Below are positions 16,874-28,359 of a stretch of DNA of 64,000 nt, piece after piece. Under the pieces are notes generated by a model that searched no databases, was not told where the DNA came from, and worked only from the letters and a program-made list of their open reading frames with translations. Origin of the DNA: Methylobacterium sp. PvR107 (lineage in GTDB: Bacteria; Pseudomonadota; Alphaproteobacteria; Rhizobiales; Beijerinckiaceae); contig NZ_JAFIBW010000001.1 of assembly GCF_017833295.1 (NCBI RefSeq), positions 3,685,501-3,749,500 of the forward strand, read 5' to 3'. How positions within the stretch are numbered: the stretch's first letter is position 1; every line of letters begins with the position of its first letter. The position numbers and the translations under genes were made by a program.

Positions 16874-18576
16874 CACGCCCGAACAACCTGAACTCCGAGC
16901 GCGTGCTGATCCTCGCGCCGCACGGGCGCGACGCTGGACTGGCGCGGGCGCTGCTCAGGGAGGCCGATCTCCCCGCGGTGGTCGTGCCGGACCTGCCGGC
17001 ACTGGTGCGGGGCCTCGATGAGGTCGCCGGGGCGGTGCTGATCACGGAGGAGGCGATGCGCACCGCCGATCTCACCGGGCTCAGCCGCTGGATCGGCGAG
17101 CAGCCGGCGTGGTCGGACATGCCGTTCATCCTGCTCACCCGCCAGGGCGGAGCAGACCGCAGCCCGAACGCGGCGCGGCTGACGCGCATCCTGGGCAACG
17201 TCAGCTTCCTGGAGCGGCCGTTCCACCCGACCACCCTGATCAGCGTCGTGATGGCGGCCCTGCGCAGCCGGCGACGGCAGTACGAGGCGCGACTGCGGCT
17301 GGAGGAGTTGCACGCCCGAGAGGCGCAACTGCGTGAGCTGAACGCCACTTTGGAGAGCCGGGTTGCCGAGGTCGTCGATGAGCGGGCCATCGCCGAGGAG
17401 GCGATGCGGCAGTCACAGAAGATGGAGGCGGTCGGCCAGCTCACCGGCGGCGTCGCGCACGACTTCAACAACCTGCTCACCATTATCCGCTCGTCGGTCG
17501 ACTTCCTGCGCCGTCCGGATCTCACCGAGGACCGGCGCCGCCGGTACATGGACGCGGTCTCCGACACGGTCGATCGGGCCGCCAAGCTTACCGGCCAGCT
17601 GCTTGCCTTCGCCCGGAGGCAGGCGCTGAAGCCCGAGACGTTCGAGGCCGGAGATTGCCTGCGCGGCGTCGCCGACATGCTCGACACCGTCACAGGCGCT
17701 CGCATCCACGTCGCGGTGGACCTGCCCGACGCAGCCTGTTTCATTCATTGCGACCGCAGCCAGTTCGAGACTGCGCTGATCAACATGGCGGTCAACGCCC
17801 GTGATGCCATGGATGGGGAGGGCAGCCTCACGCTGCGGCTGGCGTGCGGGAAGAGAATGCCGGCGATCCGCGGCCATGCGGGCTCACGCAGCCACTTCGC
17901 AGCGGTGTCGCTCACCGATACCGGCACGGGTATTCCGCGGGAGCAGCTCGATCGGATCTTCGAGCCGTTTTTCACCACCAAGGAGGTCGGTAAGGGGACC
18001 GGCCTCGGTCTGTCCCAGGTCTTCGGGTTCGCCAAACAGTCCGGCGGCGACATCAATGTCACCAGCGAGCTAGGGGCCGGCGCCACCTTCACGCTGTACC
18101 TGCCAGAGGTCACAGCCCCGGCCGAACCTGCTGATGAGCCGCAAACCAACGAGGCCGACACGGACGGGGCCGGGCGGCGGATCCTGGTGGTCGAGGACAA
18201 CGTCGAGATCGGCCGTTTTGCCACGCAGATCCTGCAGGATCTCGGCTACACGCCTGAATGGGCGGCCAACGCCGAGGCCGCGCTGGAGCTGCTTGGGGTG
18301 GACGGTGACGGCTTCGACGCGGTGTTCTCGGACGTAGTGATGCCGGGCATGGGCGGGATCGCGCTGGCCGAGGCGCTGCGCAGCCGGCTGCCGCACCTGT
18401 CGGTGGTCCTCACCTCCGGGTACAGCCATGTCCTGGCCGAGGAGGGCAGCCACGGCTTCGAACTGCTGCACAAGCCGTACTCGGCCGAGCAGCTCTTGCG
18501 CGTGCTGCGCCGGATCTGCAATCGACCCAGTTCGAGATCGCCGGCGGCTCGGGATCGACAAGCCCAACCACGCTGA
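16870..18576 (+). CDS. Hybrid sensor histidine kinase coupled to KaiC-like ATPase
   Basis: A 568-residue soluble kinase. Residues 1-120 form a receiver-like domain that lacks the normal phospho-acceptor Asp signature (VLILAPHGRDAGLARALLRE and FILLTRQGG). A coiled coil follows (about 130-190), then HisKA with GGVAHDFNNLL (phospho-His about 196), HATPase_c (DTGTGIPREQLDRIFEPFF and GKGTGLGLS), and a C-terminal receiver domain (ILVVEDN; phospho-Asp about 490 in FSDVVMPGMGG). There are no membrane segments. The GTG start overlaps the KaiC-like stop (GTGA), which argues for stoichiometric, coupled synthesis. The output partner is not visible. Confidence 0.9.
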   Translation: MTRPNNLNSERVLILAPHGRDAGLARALLREADLPAVVVPDLPALVRGLDEVAGAVLITEEAMRTADLTGLSRWIGEQPAWSDMPFILLTRQGGADRSPNAARLTRILGNVSFLERPFHPTTLISVVMAALRSRRRQYEARLRLEELHAREAQLRELNATLESRVAEVVDERAIAEEAMRQSQKMEAVGQLTGGVAHDFNNLLTIIRSSVDFLRRPDLTEDRRRRYMDAVSDTVDRAAKLTGQLLAFARRQALKPETFEAGDCLRGVADMLDTVTGARIHVAVDLPDAACFIHCDRSQFETALINMAVNARDAMDGEGSLTLRLACGKRMPAIRGHAGSRSHFAAVSLTDTGTGIPREQLDRIFEPFFTTKEVGKGTGLGLSQVFGFAKQSGGDINVTSELGAGATFTLYLPEVTAPAEPADEPQTNEADTDGAGRRILVVEDNVEIGRFATQILQDLGYTPEWAANAEAALELLGVDGDGFDAVFSDVVMPGMGGIALAEALRSRLPHLSVVLTSGYSHVLAEEGSHGFELLHKPYSAEQLLRVLRRICNRPSSRSPAARDRQAQPR

Positions 18577-19848
18577 GGTTGGGTGCGGGCATCCGCCGGA
18601 CGTCTGCTCTTACTAGGAAGCAGTCTTCATACTGCAGCTTACCCACCGTCTGAGAAGGATCGGAAGGAGCCGCTCGCGGACTGTCTGTTCGAAGCCTTGC
18701 ACCTCATGCATGAGCGTAATTGTCCGCTGGGGCGTGCCGTAGCGGACTCTTTGGACGAGAGTGAAAGGTCCGTCCGTTCAGGTCGATATCGCTCAACGGA
18801 CAGGCATTCATACGGACGCCACCGCAGCGGACAGATATGCGGTCACCGTGACGATTGAGGTGACGTTCACCCGCTTGATCGAATGATCGCCCCTCTCCAC
18901 GTCCTGGTGCAGGGGGATGCCCATGCGGTCGTCAAAGGGATCGAACATGCTACCGCCGATGGGGCCGGGCTACTGGCGGGCCTATTTCGAGGCGATCGCC
19001 ACGGGAGAGCTCGTGTCGCAGCCACACACCGCCCGGCGACGGGCGGGTGAGGCGGCACGAACCTGTCCCTATCCCGACATCGCGTCGGCAGGTGTGGCAC
19101 GCGTCAAAGCGGCCATCGTCCAGGCACAGCGTCCCTCGCGATAGCCATACGCGAGACGCCGGGATTGTCGGGCGTCGGCTATTCGATCGCTTTCCCGACA
19201 AGGCCCCGCGCGAAATGGAACGCGCTCGGAATGACCTCCCTTCTGTCGGGAAAGCGTGTCGGGTTTTCAGGTGTCGGGAAAACGCTCCCGCGAACGGCGA
19301 CGTCTGCTCTGAGCCATCGCTTGCTAGAAAGCGGACCGGCAGCTTTCGGCCAGACTTCGCCCTGCCGGATCACCGATGGGTGCAAAACCGGTCGTTCGGC
19401 TCGGCGACCAACCCGGCCATTCAGCCATCCATATCCATGCCGCCGAAAGCGGACGATATCCGCCGATTGCGTTGAAAAATTCGAGACTGGGCCGAAGCAG
19501 TAATGCCGAGCGCTCCAGACGGAGAAAGTCCTGCTATCGGCTTGCCCGAAGCTCGCCGCAGTCGTGGGATTGTGCCAGCGACGAGAGATGAACATTCTCC
19601 AGAGCGCCGCCTCGCATGGCGCCTGAAATGCAGACTTGGAGTTTTTCAACCAAATCCGCCCCGATCAGCCATTTGCACAAGGATGGCCTACGAAGCATCG
19701 CGCAACGTTGCCGCTGGAGGCAATCCGCCGCGTTAGTCCCCGTCTCATAGCTCTCGATACCGCTTCGCCAGGTCGTGTCCGGAACCTTGGCTTCAAGGGC
19801 CGATTATGTTGATACGGCCGCGCTTGGTGTTTCCGCCGGAGACGAACG
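18577..19848. other. Long non-coding stretch with a TGTCGGG cluster
   Basis: About 1.27 kb without a supportable gene. Open frames present are short, overlap each other and have no recognisable similarity. The stretch between 19073 and 19278 contains six copies of TGTCGGG in either orientation, including a 13-bp perfect inverted repeat (19188-19200 with 19244-19256). The rest reads like decayed sequence. The promoter of the L,D-transpeptidase gene should lie at the right end. Confidence 0.5.
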
Positions 19849-20895
19849 ATGCAGGTTATCAAACTGCTGATTGCATCGTGCATCCTCACGACAGCTGGCG
19901 CGAACCTAGCTTCCGCCCAGTTCGTCGATCCATTCAAGGTTCTAGAAGAGGCAAAACGTGATCGCCTGGAGCTCGATAAACGGCTCGCACGTGAGGCCGC
20001 GGAGCGACGGCAGAAGGAGAAATCAGAGCCAGCTGCGAAGCTGAACGCGCAGCGGAAGCTCGATCAACACAGACCTACGGCGGCGAGCGCTACTCCTCCC
20101 GGCGCATCAGCAGAGCAAGCCGTCACTTCGCAAAATCCTGCCCCCAGCCCTGAACTGCGCAATCCGCCCGCTGCATCAGGCAGCACCTTCGACGCGAACG
20201 AGACAAGGCCCCCGGCGGCGCCCGGGATCCTACCGGTTGTCGCTTCCTCTCCGGAACCGCCGGAAAGCACCACCCACAGAACACCCATCCCGAGCTCGAC
20301 CACAACTCCCCCGACCACGGCTGACGCACCGGAAGTGCCACTCTCGGCAGCCATCGCCCCCGAGCCTGCGAGCCCCCTCCCTCCCGCCTCCGAACACCCG
20401 CCCGGAACGCTGCCGGCCGGCGAGGACACCAAGCCCGCTGTTGCGGCTCCTGCACGGGTACTGATCACGGTGGACAAGGCCGCTCAGCGCATGCGGGTGA
20501 CGGTTGATGGGAAGCCCCGTTACTCCTGGGCGGTCTCAACGGCACGAGCGCCCTATAGGACACCGGCAGGCACGTTCCGCCCTTTGTGGCTGGCAAAGCT
20601 GCACTACTCCAAGGAGTGGGATGACGCCCCGATGCCTTATTCGATCTTCTTCACGGCGGCCGGGCACGCCATCCACAGCAGCCGCGCGACACGCCAGCTC
20701 GGGCGACCGGCGTCGCACGGGTGCGTCCGGCTCGCGCCGTCGCATGCTGCCGCGCTGTTCACGCTCGTGCGATCAGAGGGGCCGGGCACGACCAAGGTCG
20801 TGGTCACCAACGGTGGGGTGGCAGGCCGTGCAGCACGGGGCCGCACGGCCGACGCGCGTGCTCATCATACGCCGCGTTCTCCTTCCGACATTTAG
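19849..20895 (+). CDS. L,D-transpeptidase (YkuD family), exported
   Basis: A 348-residue periplasmic enzyme that would form 3-3 peptidoglycan cross-links or attach proteins to the wall. A signal peptide (MQVIKLLIASCILTTAGANL, cleavage near ASA-QF) is followed by a charged coiled segment and a Pro/Ala/Thr-rich linker of about 130 residues. The YkuD catalytic domain follows at about 200-320. The active site is ASHGCVRL with His290 and Cys292, and the upstream His277 (GHAIHSS). A GGAGACGAACG ribosome-binding site precedes the ATG. A lytic transglycosylase gene follows, so the pair forms a cell-wall module. Confidence 0.9.
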   Translation: MQVIKLLIASCILTTAGANLASAQFVDPFKVLEEAKRDRLELDKRLAREAAERRQKEKSEPAAKLNAQRKLDQHRPTAASATPPGASAEQAVTSQNPAPSPELRNPPAASGSTFDANETRPPAAPGILPVVASSPEPPESTTHRTPIPSSTTTPPTTADAPEVPLSAAIAPEPASPLPPASEHPPGTLPAGEDTKPAVAAPARVLITVDKAAQRMRVTVDGKPRYSWAVSTARAPYRTPAGTFRPLWLAKLHYSKEWDDAPMPYSIFFTAAGHAIHSSRATRQLGRPASHGCVRLAPSHAAALFTLVRSEGPGTTKVVVTNGGVAGRAARGRTADARAHHTPRSPSDI

Positions 20896-21020
20896 CCGAT
20901 TGGATCTGGCGGTCGCTGTATCGGATTGGGCGGCTCTGGGCATCCCCTCGCGGCTGTCGAGCACGTCAACGCGCAACGGATCACAATTCCAGCGGGACGC
21001 GTTACAGCCGCGTCCTGATC

Positions 21021-22085
21021 ATGCCAAAGCTGCTCCTCACACCGGCAGTCGCGCTCAGCATCGTCGTTCTCGCGACGCCCACCTGCGCCGCGCTCCCTGA
21101 GAGCTCGACCGAGACCGTGGAGCAGGCGCTCTGCCGCCTTATCGAGGACTCCGCCAAGGCCCGCGGCTTGCCGGTCCCGTTTCTCACGCGGCTGATCTGG
21201 CGCGAGAGCAGCTTCCGCGTCGGCGTCGTGAGCCCCGCTGGCGCGCAAGGGGTTGCGCAATTCATGCCCGGGACCGCGCTGGAGCGCGGCCTGCTCGACC
21301 CGTTCGACCCCGAACAGGCGATCCCGCACGCGGCACATCTCCTCGCGGACCTCAAACGCCATTTCGGCAATCTTGGGCTCGCCGCTGCGGCCTACAATGG
21401 TGGCGCACAGCGCGTGACGAACTGGCTGGCGGGCAGCGGCGACTTGCCAGCCGAGACCCGCGCCTACGTGCTCTGGATCACCGCAAGCCCGGCCGAGGAG
21501 TGGCGTGGCGGCACGAGCGATGAGGCTGCCCCGTCAGAGGCCAAGCGGGCCGGAGAGCAGGACGAGGCCAGCAGGCCCGCCAGAGCATCGCAGAAGGCTG
21601 CTCCCCCGGGGCTGGCTGTCGCGAAGGTGAAAGATGCAGAGCGCAAGGCCGACGCTGCGCAGACGCCGAGAGCCCCGCGAGAGGAAACCCTGCACACCTG
21701 CTTGCAAGTGACGGCGGCCCTGCAAATCCCGTCCCGGGCCGGCCAGTTCGCCGAGCGTCCACCGTCGGGAGACAACCGGTATGCCCGGGGCCACGGTACT
21801 GGCCCTGTCGAGAAGCCGGTCCCGCCGCCTTGGGGGCCCTGGGGCATTCAGCTGGCCGCCAACTTCTCCAAGGCCCTCGCGCTGCGAAGCTTCTCGCAGG
21901 CGCAGGCAACCTACGCCAAGGTCATCGGGCAGATGCGTCCGATGGTCATCGGGACGCGGCTGCGCAGCCGTGGGACGCAAGCGTTCTACCGGATCCGCAT
22001 ACCGGCTCAGAACCGGGAGCAGGCTGACGCGCTATGCGCGAAGATCCACACCGTGGGTGGCGCCTGCATCGTTCTGAAAACCTGA
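21021..22085 (+). CDS. Lytic transglycosylase with C-terminal SPOR domain
   Basis: A 354-residue exported muramidase. A signal peptide (MPKLLLTPAVALSIVVLATP, cleavage near TCA-AL) precedes an SLT domain (about 30-160) with catalytic Glu62 in LIWRESSFRVGVVSPAGA, then GVAQFMPGTA and AAAYNGGAQRV. A variable Ala/Glu-rich linker leads to a SPOR-like repeat at the end (WGIQLAANFSKALALRSFSQ, then YRIRIPAQNREQADALCAKI), which binds denuded glycan. The ATG at 21021 is used because the signal peptide begins there. The gene follows the L,D-transpeptidase at 125 bp. Confidence 0.88.
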   Translation: MPKLLLTPAVALSIVVLATPTCAALPESSTETVEQALCRLIEDSAKARGLPVPFLTRLIWRESSFRVGVVSPAGAQGVAQFMPGTALERGLLDPFDPEQAIPHAAHLLADLKRHFGNLGLAAAAYNGGAQRVTNWLAGSGDLPAETRAYVLWITASPAEEWRGGTSDEAAPSEAKRAGEQDEASRPARASQKAAPPGLAVAKVKDAERKADAAQTPRAPREETLHTCLQVTAALQIPSRAGQFAERPPSGDNRYARGHGTGPVEKPVPPPWGPWGIQLAANFSKALALRSFSQAQATYAKVIGQMRPMVIGTRLRSRGTQAFYRIRIPAQNREQADALCAKIHTVGGACIVLKT

Positions 22086-22208
22086 GTTTCGGTAACAGTT
22101 GACCGGGGAATTCCTGATCCGGTCTCTCGTGTCTGCAGAATCTTCTGGCGCAGTGATGGTGAACACGCGAAGGCGAACGTCCCAAGGCTGGTTGTCCGCT
22201 GCAGGCGT

Positions 22209-23423
22209 TCAGTTCGAGCCAGGCGCCGTCACCTCGGCGATGATACCCTCGAGTGCCCGGATCTGTGGCGCCTGTTTCGTGAGATAGCGCCCCTTGTTCG
22301 AGGATGTGTCGAGATACCCCCACCAGTCCCAGCAGCCGTTCGGGTTCGGCTCGATCCAGGCGGCGTCGGCCACGCCGTCGACAGCTGGCAAACGGCAGAC
22401 GGCTCCGGGTACCGCCTCACTCGGCGCGATTGCCGGATAGACGACGATGGTTCTGTAGCGCTCCGCCCATTCGTTGTAGCCGGCCAGCTGCGCGAACTGC
22501 CGGGCGTCCTGCTTGCAGCCATGGAGCGCGATGTGGACGCGGCAGGCGCTGCTCGCCGTACGACATGAGGGCGGCACGTAGATGTACCCTGTCGAGGCCA
22601 TATCGAGGTTGCTGCGTCGCGCGCTCTGGTCCGGCCACCAAAACCAGAAAGCGTTGAAGTAGTCATCCGCAAGGGGAGGATGGCTGGATTTTACCTGCTC
22701 GATGACGTGCTGCTGATCGAAGGCCCACACCTCGGATGCTGGGACTTGCGGCGCCCGCTGGTCCGGATCGTATGGCGCCTGCGCATCGAACAACGCGTGG
22801 AACATCTTACCGGGGTTGTCCTCCGCGCCGCATCGCCGGATGAAGCTTGCCTCCGTACCGTCGTCGGCGCATGCATCCGTGCCCCCGGGTGAGATGATGC
22901 CATGTCCGGCCCGGTCACTTCCGTCGGCGGCGTTGCCGCGATCGAGTTCCGGTTCCGAGCCGATAAAGGCCGTCAGAAAGACGGCATCCGCTCCACCCGA
23001 CGCTGCTGTGACGGTTTCATCGGCAGGGCTCTGGAACACCCACGACCGGCGCAGGGATTGCGGCTTTCCGGAGGGGAGATCGTCGATCGCTCCTCTGGCG
23101 GCCAAGCGATGGGCCGTGTCGATCGTCGGGGTGAGCGCGTCGCGGCCACACATGCAGGCATTAACCGCCCGCGACAGACTTCCACCAGCGCAGGCCCATT
23201 GCGGCCCAGCGACAGCCCCCACAGCCGTGACCGTGCTGGAGTGGGCCACCGCATATTGGACTGCCATCGCGGCGCCGGACGAGAGGCCGGAGATGCTGAT
23301 CTGCTGCGGGTCGCCACCGCGCCGCAGGCCACGGCCATCGTCGGCCATTGTGACGGTTGCCAACGAACACAGAACGGCAGTGAGGTCGACGAGATAACAG
23401 CTGCGGCGTGCGACAAACCTCAT
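22209..23423 (-). CDS. Exported PHB-depolymerase-family esterase
   Basis: A 404-residue alpha/beta-hydrolase of the extracellular poly(3-hydroxybutyrate) depolymerase family. A signal sequence at the N-terminus (MRFVARRSCYLVDLTAVLCS) is followed by ISGLSSGAAMA, with the nucleophile near residue 48 in a G-x-S-x-G box. Further family segments are VGAVAGPQWACAGG, VFQSPADETV and the C-terminal IALHGCKQDARQFAQLAGYN. Several Cys could form disulfides. The Met at 23423 is preferred over one 69 bp upstream because it starts the signal peptide. It could act on PHB granules released from lysed cells or on other polyesters. Confidence 0.85.
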   Translation of the reverse strand: MRFVARRSCYLVDLTAVLCSLATVTMADDGRGLRRGGDPQQISISGLSSGAAMAVQYAVAHSSTVTAVGAVAGPQWACAGGSLSRAVNACMCGRDALTPTIDTAHRLAARGAIDDLPSGKPQSLRRSWVFQSPADETVTAASGGADAVFLTAFIGSEPELDRGNAADGSDRAGHGIISPGGTDACADDGTEASFIRRCGAEDNPGKMFHALFDAQAPYDPDQRAPQVPASEVWAFDQQHVIEQVKSSHPPLADDYFNAFWFWWPDQSARRSNLDMASTGYIYVPPSCRTASSACRVHIALHGCKQDARQFAQLAGYNEWAERYRTIVVYPAIAPSEAVPGAVCRLPAVDGVADAAWIEPNPNGCWDWWGYLDTSSNKGRYLTKQAPQIRALEGIIAEVTAPGSN

Positions 23424-23722
23424 GGCTTCGCTCCGATTGTCCGCCAGCGTCTTTCCGAGCTGTCTCACGCCGCGATGACCGCGCAGCGTCAAGTTAGCTC
23501 ATGCTCAACCTCGTGGCACCCCGCGTCCTGACCTTTCTGGTCTCTGTCGTGCGGGTCGGACGCACCGTCGCCAGCCTCTACTCGCGCCGACTGACGATCG
23601 TGTCGACGGCAGTGAAAGTCAGAACCGTGTCCTTCGTCGGCATCACGCCGCAATCGCGTTCAGGGTAGTGCCGAAGATCTTGTGGTGGATGGCTGATGAT
23701 CCCCAACGTGCCTCCGATGGGG
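23424..23722. other. Intergenic stretch between two leftward genes
   Basis: About 300 bp upstream of the esterase gene and downstream of the acyl-CoA synthetase stop. It must hold the esterase promoter. I see no gene, tRNA or clear terminator. Confidence 0.45.
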
Positions 23723-25426
23723 TCAGATATCGCCCATGCGATGATCAGCCATCGTCTTATCAGACATTCTGCCGATCATCGCTTCGCGCATCAGGTACTT
23801 CTGCACTTTGCCTGTGACCGTCATCGGGAATGAGTCCACAAACTCGATGTAGCGCGGGATTTTCTGGTGGGCGATCTGGCCCGCGCAGAAGTCTCTCAGA
23901 TCGTCGGCCGTCGCGCAGGCGCCGGGCCGAAGTCGGATCCAAGCGCAGACCTCCTCGCCATATCGGGGATCCGGCACGCCGAAAACCTGAACATCCTGGA
24001 CCGCAGGATGACGGTAGAGGAACTCCTCGACCTCGCGTGGATAGACGTTCTCGCCGCCGCGGATCACCATGTCCTTGATCCGCCCGACAATGCGGCAGAA
24101 CCCTTCCCCATCCAGGATGGCAAGGTCGCCCGTGTGCAGCCAGCCTGCTTCATCCCGCACGGCGGCCGTTTGCTCGGCCTCCTCCCAGTAGCCGCGCATG
24201 ACGCTGTAGCCCCGGGTGCAGAGTTCGCCCGTCACGCCGCGCGGGACGACGCGCCCGGACACGTCGACGATCTTCACCTCGAGATGCGGGTGCACGCGTC
24301 CGACCGTTGAGACGCGCCGCTCGAAGGGATCGTCGACAGCGCTCTGAAAACTGACCGGGCTCGTCTCCGTCATACCGTAGCAGATCGTCATCTCGGAAAG
24401 GTTCATCCGCTCGATGGCACGCTGCATCAGCGGCACCGGGCACGGAGCACCGGCCATGATGCCGGTCCGCAGGCTCGAGAGGTCAAACCTGTCGAAATCC
24501 GGGTGATCGAGTTCCGCGAGGAACATGGTCGGCACCCCGTAGAGGGCCGTGCAGCGCGCCTCGGCGACGGAGCGCAGCGTCGCGAGAGGGTCGAAGCCCT
24601 CGCCCGGGTAAACCATGGCCGCACCGGATGTGAGAGCCGCGAGGTTGCCCATGACCAACCCGAAGCAGTGATAGAGCGGCACCGGGATGCAGATCCGGTC
24701 GTCAGGGCCAAGGCACATCGTCCGCCCGACGAAGTAGCCGTTATTGAGGATGTTGTGGTGCGACAGCACCACGCCCTTCGGCGCGCCGGTGGTGCCGCTC
24801 GTGAACTGGATATTCGCCGGATCGTCGCATTGCAGGCTCTCGCCCAGAGCGGCGATCGCTCCGTGCCCGGTGCTCCCGAGATCCGCCACGTCCTCGAGCG
24901 CGAGCGTGCCGGGTGTCGGCTCACGTCCGATCCGGAGCACGAGCCGGAGCGCGGGCAGGCGTGCGGCATGCAGAGCGCCCGGAGTCGCGGAGGCGAGCTC
25001 CGGAGCCAGGGCATTCACCATGCCCAGGAATTCGCTGCTCTTGAACCGCGTCGCGGTGACCAGCGCCGCGCATCCGACCTTGTTCAGGACGAACTCAAGC
25101 TCCGTCAGCCGATAGGCCGGATTGACCGTGACGAGGATCAGCCCCGCCTTGGCGGCGGCGAACTGGGTGAGCGCCCAGGCGGTATTGTTGAGCGACCAGA
25201 TCCCGATGCGATCGCCCACCTTCAGCCCGAGGGCGAGAAAGCCGGCGGCCAGACTCGTGGCGCGGTCGTCGAGCTCGGCCCAACTCAGCCGCTGGCCGTC
25301 CGCGATCAGGGCGACGCGATCGGGCCACAACGCGGCGGCGCGCGTGAGCATCTGCCCGATCGTACGGCCGATCAGGGGCGTCGTGTCGGCTCCGTGCACG
25401 TAACTGAGCACATCGTCTGCGGTCAT
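23723..25426 (-). CDS. Fatty-acid/acyl-CoA synthetase, AMP-forming (FadD35-like)
   Basis: A 567-residue ANL-superfamily acyl-CoA ligase that activates a carboxylic acid via an acyl-adenylate. Motifs in order: [18 protein letters not shown] (P-loop), [46 protein letters not shown] (hinge), and the catalytic Lys in [14 protein letters not shown] at 25426 has a GGGGG motif 8 nt upstream; ATG at 25444 is also possible. It is divergent from the isovaleryl-CoA dehydrogenase gene across 130 bp. Its position beside a leucine degradation cluster suggests a branched- or medium-chain substrate, but the specificity cannot be read from sequence. Confidence 0.88.
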   Translation of the reverse strand: MTADDVLSYVHGADTTPLIGRTIGQMLTRAAALWPDRVALIADGQRLSWAELDDRATSLAAGFLALGLKVGDRIGIWSLNNTAWALTQFAAAKAGLILVTVNPAYRLTELEFVLNKVGCAALVTATRFKSSEFLGMVNALAPELASATPGALHAARLPALRLVLRIGREPTPGTLALEDVADLGSTGHGAIAALGESLQCDDPANIQFTSGTTGAPKGVVLSHHNILNNGYFVGRTMCLGPDDRICIPVPLYHCFGLVMGNLAALTSGAAMVYPGEGFDPLATLRSVAEARCTALYGVPTMFLAELDHPDFDRFDLSSLRTGIMAGAPCPVPLMQRAIERMNLSEMTICYGMTETSPVSFQSAVDDPFERRVSTVGRVHPHLEVKIVDVSGRVVPRGVTGELCTRGYSVMRGYWEEAEQTAAVRDEAGWLHTGDLAILDGEGFCRIVGRIKDMVIRGGENVYPREVEEFLYRHPAVQDVQVFGVPDPRYGEEVCAWIRLRPGACATADDLRDFCAGQIAHQKIPRYIEFVDSFPMTVTGKVQKYLMREAMIGRMSDKTMADHRMGDI

Positions 25427-25522
25427 GGCCGTCGCCCCCAGCATCTCGCGAACGCGCCGTTTCCGGTGCGTCGGCGCACGATTCTGCTTAAGGATGGTAG
25501 CCCCTTCGGCGAGACTTGGGCT

Positions 25523-25528
25523 TATAAT
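25523..25528 (+). promoter_or_regulatory. -10 element candidate for the leucine-degradation operon
   Basis: TATAAT lies 29 bp upstream of the isovaleryl-CoA dehydrogenase ATG, and a strong GGGGAGG ribosome-binding site (25545-25551) follows. No convincing -35 hexamer is found at the right spacing, so an activator may be needed. Confidence 0.4.
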
Positions 25529-25556
25529 TCCGACCCGCCCCGTGGGGAGGAAACCG

Positions 25557-26732
<1,176 letters not shown>

Positions 26733-26740
26733 GGTGAAGC

Positions 26741-28348
26741 GTGACGATCCTGGGCACCAGCGCCGACCTGACCTCCGAGGCTGCCGCCGAGAACCGGGCA
26801 GCCTGGGCCGATCTGCGCAGCACCCTCAAGGAACGCCGCGCGATGGTCGCCGCGGGCGGCTCCGAGAAAGCCCGCACCCGGCACCGCGCGCGCGGCAAGC
26901 TGCTGCCGCGCGACCGCGTGGTGCAGCTGCTCGATCCGGGCTCGCCGTTCCTCGAGATCGGGACGTTGGCCGCCTATGGACTCTATGACGGCGAGATCCA
27001 CGGGGCCGGCCTCATCGCCGGCATCGGCCGGGTCTCCGGCCGCGAGGTCATGATCGTCTGCAACGACGCGACGATCAAGGGTGGCACCTACTATCCTCTG
27101 ACGGTCAAAAAGCATCTGCGCGCCCAGGAGATCGCGGGCGAGAACCGTCTACCCTGCCTCTATCTGGTCGATTCGGGCGGCGCCAACCTGCCGCAGCAGG
27201 CGGAAGTCTTTCCCGACCGTGATCATTTCGGCCGCATCTTCTACAACCAAGCCCGGCTCTCGGCGGCCGGTATTCCGCAGATCAGCTGCGTGATGGGCTC
27301 GTGTACGGCCGGGGGCGCCTACGTGCCGGCCATGTCGGATGAGAGCGTGATCGTGCGCGGCCAGGGCACGATTTTCCTCGGAGGCCCGCCCCTCGTAAGG
27401 GCCGCGACCGGCGAGATCGTGTCGGCCGAGGAACTCGGCGGCGCGGAGGTCCATACCCGGCTGTCCGGCGTCGCCGACCACGAGGCCGCCGACGACGCGC
27501 ATGCGCTCGCAATCCTGCGCCGCATCGTCGGCACCCTGAACACCCGCAAGCAGCCGGACCTGGATATCCGGCCGCCCGTCGAACCCAGCCTCGATCCGGG
27601 CGACCTCGACGCGATCGTGCCGGTCGATCTGCGCAAACAATACGATGCCCGAGAGCTGATCGCCCGGATCGTCGACGGGTCGGAATTCGATGAGTTCAAG
27701 CGGCTCTACGGCACGACCCTCGTCACCGGCTTCGCGCGGCTCTGGGGCATACCGGTGGGAATCCTGGCCAATAACGGCATCCTCTACTCTGAGAGCGCGC
27801 TGAAGGGCGCGCATTTCATCGAGCTGTGCTGCCAGCGGCGCATTCCCCTGCTGTTCCTTCAGAACATCGTCGGCTTCATGGTTGGGCGCGACGCCGAGGC
27901 CGGCGGGATCGCGCGCAACGGCGCCAAGCTCGTCACGGCGGTCGCCTCCGCTGCCGTCCCCAAGCTGACGCTTCTCGTTGGCGGGTCCTATGGCGCCGGC
28001 AATTACGGCATGTGCGGGCGCGCCTACGCGCCCCGGTTCCTGTTCTCGTGGCCGAACGCGCGCATCTCCGTGATGGGCGCCGAGCAGGCGGCGAGCGTGC
28101 TCGCCACCGTCCGGCGCGACAACATCGAGGCCGCGGGCGAAACCTGGAGCGCCCGCGACGAGGAGACGTTCAAACAGCCGATCCGCGCCGCCTTCGAGGC
28201 GGAAGGCTCGCCCTACTATGCCACGGCCCGGCTCTGGGATGACGGCATCATCCTGCCCGAGGAGACCCGGCGGGTGCTCGGGCTGGCTCTGTCCGCCTGC
28301 CTCAACGCACCGGTCGACGAGACGCGCTTCGGCCTGTTCCGGATGTGA
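26741..28348 (+). CDS. liuB: 3-Methylcrotonyl-CoA carboxylase beta (carboxyltransferase) subunit
   Basis: A 535-residue carboxyltransferase subunit that moves CO2 from biotin to 3-methylcrotonyl-CoA, giving 3-methylglutaconyl-CoA. Typical segments are [72 protein letters not shown] and [16 protein letters not shown]. The [11 protein letters not shown] stretch and adjacency to isovaleryl-CoA dehydrogenase favour methylcrotonyl- over propionyl-CoA carboxylase. It uses a GTG start after GAGGTGAAGC. Its stop overlaps an in-frame GTG of the alpha-subunit gene. Confidence 0.9.
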   Translation: MTILGTSADLTSEAAAENRAAWADLRSTLKERRAMVAAGGSEKARTRHRARGKLLPRDRVVQLLDPGSPFLEIGTLAAYGLYDGEIHGAGLIAGIGRVSGREVMIVCNDATIKGGTYYPLTVKKHLRAQEIAGENRLPCLYLVDSGGANLPQQAEVFPDRDHFGRIFYNQARLSAAGIPQISCVMGSCTAGGAYVPAMSDESVIVRGQGTIFLGGPPLVRAATGEIVSAEELGGAEVHTRLSGVADHEAADDAHALAILRRIVGTLNTRKQPDLDIRPPVEPSLDPGDLDAIVPVDLRKQYDARELIARIVDGSEFDEFKRLYGTTLVTGFARLWGIPVGILANNGILYSESALKGAHFIELCCQRRIPLLFLQNIVGFMVGRDAEAGGIARNGAKLVTAVASAAVPKLTLLVGGSYGAGNYGMCGRAYAPRFLFSWPNARISVMGAEQAASVLATVRRDNIEAAGETWSARDEETFKQPIRAAFEAEGSPYYATARLWDDGIILPEETRRVLGLALSACLNAPVDETRFGLFRM

Positions 28349-28359
28349 GGCGCCCACCG

